From NCBI GenBank assembly GCA_041494275.1, contig JBGQAM010000074.1, positions 1 through 7,858 of the forward strand: DNA of 7,858 nt. Direction: 5' to 3'. Shown piece after piece: positions 4,933-7,858 of this stretch. Origin of the DNA: COMBO-56-21 sp041494275. Lineage in GTDB: Archaea > Thermoplasmatota > Thermoplasmata > UBA10834. The notes under the pieces are model-generated. The model saw nothing but the letters and a program-made list of their open reading frames with translations, made no database searches and was not told where the DNA came from. Each line of letters begins with the position of its first letter. The stretch's first letter is position 1. The position numbers were made by a program, and so were the translations under genes.

Positions 4933-7749
4933 GTGGTTCAAACGGAAGCACGTATCCTTTGCGTTGACGACGAGACTGCGCTTCTGGGAGTTATTTCCCA
5001 TTTCCTCCAGAAGACTCCAGGTTTTCGAGTGGACACCGCTACATCAGCCCAAGAGGCCCTCAAGATGATGGAGGGTCAGGAGTACGATGCCATTGTCTCC
5101 GACTACCTGATGCCAGAGATGAACGGGATTGAGCTACTGAAGAACATCAGAGGGAGGAACCTGGACATCCCTTTCATAATCCTGATGGAAAGGGGGAACG
5201 AGGACATCGCCGTGGATTCGCTGAGCATCGGGGCTGATTTCTACATTCTGAAGGGAGGGGATCCGAGGCAGCAGTTCGCCGAGCTTGCGAACATGGTCAA
5301 GCATTCGGTAACGCAGCGGAAGTACGCTGAGTCGCTCCTGAAGACGACGCAGACTCTGCAAGCGGTAATCAAGTGCGCCCCTGTGCCCATATACGCCCTG
5401 GACCCGCACGGAATCGTTCTCATGTGGAACCACGCTGCCGAGTGGGTATTCGGGTGGAAGGCGGAGGAGGTCACGGGAAACCCCCTCCCGATAATCCCCA
5501 AAGATGCCATCGACGAGTTCAAGACCCTCAGAAGACGCGTTCTCGAGGGAGAGTCGCTCTCGAACCATAAGGTCACGTACATCAGGAAGGACGGGAGCAA
5601 GGTCAACATCTTCCTGTGGGCGACCCCGATCAGGGACGAGAGAGGCCGCATATCCGGAGTAATGTTCTCGGCGCAGGAGACACCGGAGCACAACGCCATG
5701 GAGATCAAGCTGCTTAGACTGAACCGGCTCTACGCATTCCTGAGCAGTGTGAATGCAGCCATCGTGAGGCTTAAGACGAACCAGACGCTGTTCGAAGAGA
5801 TATGCCGCATAGCCGTGGAGAAGGGAGAGTACAGGGCAGCCTGGATAGGCATCCTTGACGTGGAAAACCAAGCCGTCGTGCCAGTCGCTTCCTTTGGTCC
5901 CACCGAATGGACCAGTAGGCCTTTCACAGTGTCGGCCGACGACACGCCGGAGGGGCGTGGGCCCACGGGCAAGGCGATCCGGGAGGGGAAGCTGTTCATG
6001 AGCATGGACATCGCGAAGGATCCGGACATGGCCCCGTGGAAGGAGCACGCGGCAAAGTCTGGGGTGAGGTCTGCGGCAGCTATCCCGATAAGGCTCAAGG
6101 GGAAAGTGATAGGCGCGCTCACCATCCACGCGAGCGAGACCGGTTTCTTCAAGGAGGACGAGAGAGCGCTCCTCGAGGGGGTCGCATCGGACGTGTCGTT
6201 CTCAATAGACTCAATCGCCAGGGAAGAAGGTAGGAAGCGCGTCCAGTCTGCGCTGAGGAAGGAGGCCTCCTTCACCGCTACCACGCTCGATACAGCAGGT
6301 GCCATCATAGCGGTTCTTGACCGTGAGGGGCGCGTCGTCAGGTTCAACAAGGAGGGGGAGATGGTCACGAAGTTCATGGCGGACGAGGTCGTGGGCAAGC
6401 TTCTCTGGGACGTGCTCATACCGAAGGAGGACATCGAGAAAGTCAAGGAGGGCTTCTCTGAGATCGTCGGTGGCAAGTTTCCTATCGAATGCGAATATGA
6501 TTGGCTTACACGGGACGGCTCTAGACGCACGATCGACTGGACCAACACGGCCCTCCCGGAGCGAGACGGCTCTGTCAGGTTCGTGATAGCTACCGGGGTT
6601 GATGTGACTGAGAAGCGCCGAGCTGAGGAATCGCTCAGAGAGAGCGAGGGGAGACTGAGGATCGTCACGGACAATATGATAGATCTGCTCGCACAGGTTG
6701 ACGCTGATGGCAACTACGTCTACATCAGTCCCTCCCACAAGATCCAGTTGGGGTGGGAGCCAAGCGACCTACTCGGTAAGAACATCGCTGATTTCGTCCA
6801 CCCCGATGATATTGAGAACGTGCTCGAGACCATCAGCAAGCACCTTGAGAAGGGAGAGCTCTTTGACATCATGCAGTTGAGGTTCAAGCGCGCGGATGGG
6901 GAGTACTTGTGGATCGAGACAGCTGGGAGAGCGTTGCGGGACAAGGACGGCAAGGTTGTCGGAGCTGTTTTCGGCACAAGGGACATCTCGCAAAGGATGG
7001 AGGCGGAGAACAAGCTTCGGAAGAGGACGCTAGAGGCAGAGGCAGCCAAGACGAAGGCCCAGATGTTTCTGGACTTCATGAGCCACGACATATCCAACAT
7101 CGTGACTCCGATGCTTGCATACGCCGACCTCATAAGCGATAGCGACAAGGTCCCGCCTGAGATCAAGAGGTACTCATCAAAGATAGCTGAACAGGTGAGA
7201 AGGATCGGGCGTTTCACTAGAGACGCAAGAATGCTATCTCATACCGAGATTGAAGCAACCTCGGGTTTTCAGCCAGTTGACCTCAAATCGGTGTTCGCGG
7301 ATGCCGAGCATTCTGTGGTTGCGAGATATCCCGACAGAATGGCGGTTGTCGAGTATTCGTTCCCGGAGGGGCCTGTAGAAGTCACGGGCAAGGGCCATAT
7401 CGAGAGCGTGGTCGAGCACCTGCTGGAAAACGCGTTGATGTACAACAAGGAAGAGCATGTGAGGATCGAGGTCTCCGCAAAGAAGGTCGACGGAGCGTGG
7501 AGGGTTGACATCTGCGACAATGGTCCTGGAATCTCGGACAGCCAGAAGAAGATCCTGCTTGTGGACGCGCTCGACACTCAGACGAGGTTCGAGAGAGGGA
7601 TTGCGTCCGGGCTTTCATTCTCTGGGCTCATCGTAAGACAGTTGGGCGGGAAGCTGCTCATAGAGGACCGGGTTCCTGGAGATATGGAGAAAGGGACTCG
7701 CATTGTTCTCAAGCTGCCAATAGCGGACCAGACCAAGCCGACGGAGTAG
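4933..7749 (+). CDS. Soluble hybrid sensor histidine kinase, REC-PAS-GAF-PAS-PAS-HisKA-HATPase
   Basis: The 938-residue protein has no membrane segment, so it should sense cytosolic signals. Domains: receiver at about 5-125 with acidic pair D12/D13, phospho-acceptor D57 and K107; PAS at 138-250; GAF at 265-430; PAS at 445-562; PAS/PAC at 572-690 (SPSHKIQLGWEPSDLLG, then GTRDISQRMEAENKL); a coiled linker; HisKA-type H-box at 713-733 with H718 in MSHDISN; and HATPase_c at about 785-930. The H-box keeps D719-x-x-N722, the E/DxxT/N motif linked to phosphatase activity in HisKA kinases. The N-box is LLENALMYN (N833), G1 is DNGPG (862-866), and G2 is a variant ASGLSFSGL (891-899). The conserved receiver switch Thr/Ser is Met85 (FIILMERGNED). 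The only usable start is GTG 4933: the upstream frame closes at TGA 4885 and the receiver begins at once. No SD is visible, which suggests a leaderless or structured start. Signal and target are unknown; control of the methyltransferase operon is a guess from position. Confidence 0.93.
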   Translation: MVQTEARILCVDDETALLGVISHFLQKTPGFRVDTATSAQEALKMMEGQEYDAIVSDYLMPEMNGIELLKNIRGRNLDIPFIILMERGNEDIAVDSLSIGADFYILKGGDPRQQFAELANMVKHSVTQRKYAESLLKTTQTLQAVIKCAPVPIYALDPHGIVLMWNHAAEWVFGWKAEEVTGNPLPIIPKDAIDEFKTLRRRVLEGESLSNHKVTYIRKDGSKVNIFLWATPIRDERGRISGVMFSAQETPEHNAMEIKLLRLNRLYAFLSSVNAAIVRLKTNQTLFEEICRIAVEKGEYRAAWIGILDVENQAVVPVASFGPTEWTSRPFTVSADDTPEGRGPTGKAIREGKLFMSMDIAKDPDMAPWKEHAAKSGVRSAAAIPIRLKGKVIGALTIHASETGFFKEDERALLEGVASDVSFSIDSIAREEGRKRVQSALRKEASFTATTLDTAGAIIAVLDREGRVVRFNKEGEMVTKFMADEVVGKLLWDVLIPKEDIEKVKEGFSEIVGGKFPIECEYDWLTRDGSRRTIDWTNTALPERDGSVRFVIATGVDVTEKRRAEESLRESEGRLRIVTDNMIDLLAQVDADGNYVYISPSHKIQLGWEPSDLLGKNIADFVHPDDIENVLETISKHLEKGELFDIMQLRFKRADGEYLWIETAGRALRDKDGKVVGAVFGTRDISQRMEAENKLRKRTLEAEAAKTKAQMFLDFMSHDISNIVTPMLAYADLISDSDKVPPEIKRYSSKIAEQVRRIGRFTRDARMLSHTEIEATSGFQPVDLKSVFADAEHSVVARYPDRMAVVEYSFPEGPVEVTGKGHIESVVEHLLENALMYNKEEHVRIEVSAKKVDGAWRVDICDNGPGISDSQKKILLVDALDTQTRFERGIASGLSFSGLIVRQLGGKLLIEDRVPGDMEKGTRIVLKLPIADQTKPTE

Positions 7750-7816
7750 CCCTTTACAGTTCTTATCGAAAGTAGAAATCGGGAAATGGTTTCTGGAAAT
7801 GCCCGCGAGTGAAGGC
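7750..7816. other. Short convergent intergenic region
   Basis: These 67 bases separate two converging genes. The minus-strand reading is T-rich (catttcccgatttctacttt) and could help to end the leftward transcript. A GGAAATG word occurs twice, 14 nt apart. If the kinase TAG stop were read through, 20 more codons would follow before TGA at 7810-7812. I see no gene here. Confidence 0.4.
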
Positions 7817-7858
7817 TCAGAACTTCTTGAACGTGCTCTTCTTCGCGTTGCAGATCGG
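7817..7858 (-). CDS. C-terminal end of a rubredoxin/rubrerythrin-like protein (partial)
   Basis: On the minus strand, codons from the right edge read PICNAKKSTFKKF and stop at TGA 7819-7817. This resembles the C-terminal iron-binding knuckle of rubredoxin-like domains in rubrerythrins (CP-x-CGAPKxxF pattern), with one Cys visible and its CP partner expected just outside the window. Rubrerythrins are cytosolic peroxide-reducing di-iron proteins common in anaerobic archaea. Only 13 residues are visible, so another zinc-ribbon protein is possible. It converges on the kinase gene. Confidence 0.5.
   Translation of the reverse strand, partial: PICNAKKSTFKKF

Noticed and set aside
5134..6129. 331-codon open frame on the minus strand inside the kinase gene
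   Set aside because: It is antisense to well-recognised PAS and GAF domains, is rich in Arg, His and Pro, and matches no family. GC-rich third positions of the real gene keep the opposite frame open.
7750..7816. Hairpin GAAA-TGG-TTTC and repeated GGAAATG as a designed terminator
   Set aside because: The stem is only 4 bp with a 3-nt loop and the repeat is 7 nt, which is within chance for this region.

Overview
The window looks like a piece of an archaeal chromosome. Pointers are Arg codons dominated by AGG/AGA, frequent ATA codons, short Shine-Dalgarno (SD) leaders of the GGAGG/GGTGA type, a NosD-like surface beta-helix protein, a corrinoid/MttB-type methyltransferase pair and a soluble REC-PAS-GAF-PAS-PAS histidine kinase. 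Thermoplasmatota-like or methanogen-related Euryarchaeota fit best, but no marker gene fixes the phylum. I see no mobile element, CRISPR array, tRNA or rRNA.

Layout. (1) Positions 1-2184, minus strand: the N-terminal 728 codons of a large secreted or membrane-anchored right-handed parallel beta-helix (NosD/CASH-like) protein that runs off the left edge. No stop occurs in this frame across the whole stretch; I translated it by hand. (2) Positions 2185-2653: a divergent intergenic region with an SD and a weak TATA-like element for the beta-helix gene. Its other half holds a cluster of three dyads in the leader of the rightward operon. (3) Positions 2654-4769, plus strand: a two-gene operon with a 4-nt gap, encoding a B12-binding corrinoid protein (MtbC/MttC type) and an MttB-superfamily methyltransferase without any in-frame amber codon (non-pyrrolysine, MtgB-like). 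(4) Positions 4770-4932: an intergenic region with a T-rich tract and a 73-nt bulged inverted repeat ending 17 nt before the next start codon. (5) Positions 4933-7749, plus strand: a 938-residue cytosolic histidine kinase whose N-terminal receiver has the switch Thr replaced by Met. (6) Positions 7817-7858, minus strand: the last 13 codons of a convergent gene ending in a rubredoxin/rubrerythrin-like motif.

How the genes may work together. The methyltransferase would move a methyl group from a quaternary or tertiary methylamine-type compound to the cobalt of the corrinoid protein. A separate corrinoid:C1-carrier methyltransferase and a reductive activator, neither of which is in the window, would complete the pathway. 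The PAS/GAF kinase may sense a redox or small-molecule cue and could control the operon beside it, as sensor kinases next to corrinoid methyltransferases do in Methanosarcina, but this rests on proximity only. The beta-helix protein and the rubredoxin-like protein are probably unrelated neighbours.

The most unusual signals are the long hairpin before the kinase, the stacked dyads with competing pairings before the corrinoid gene, and the degenerate receiver of the kinase.
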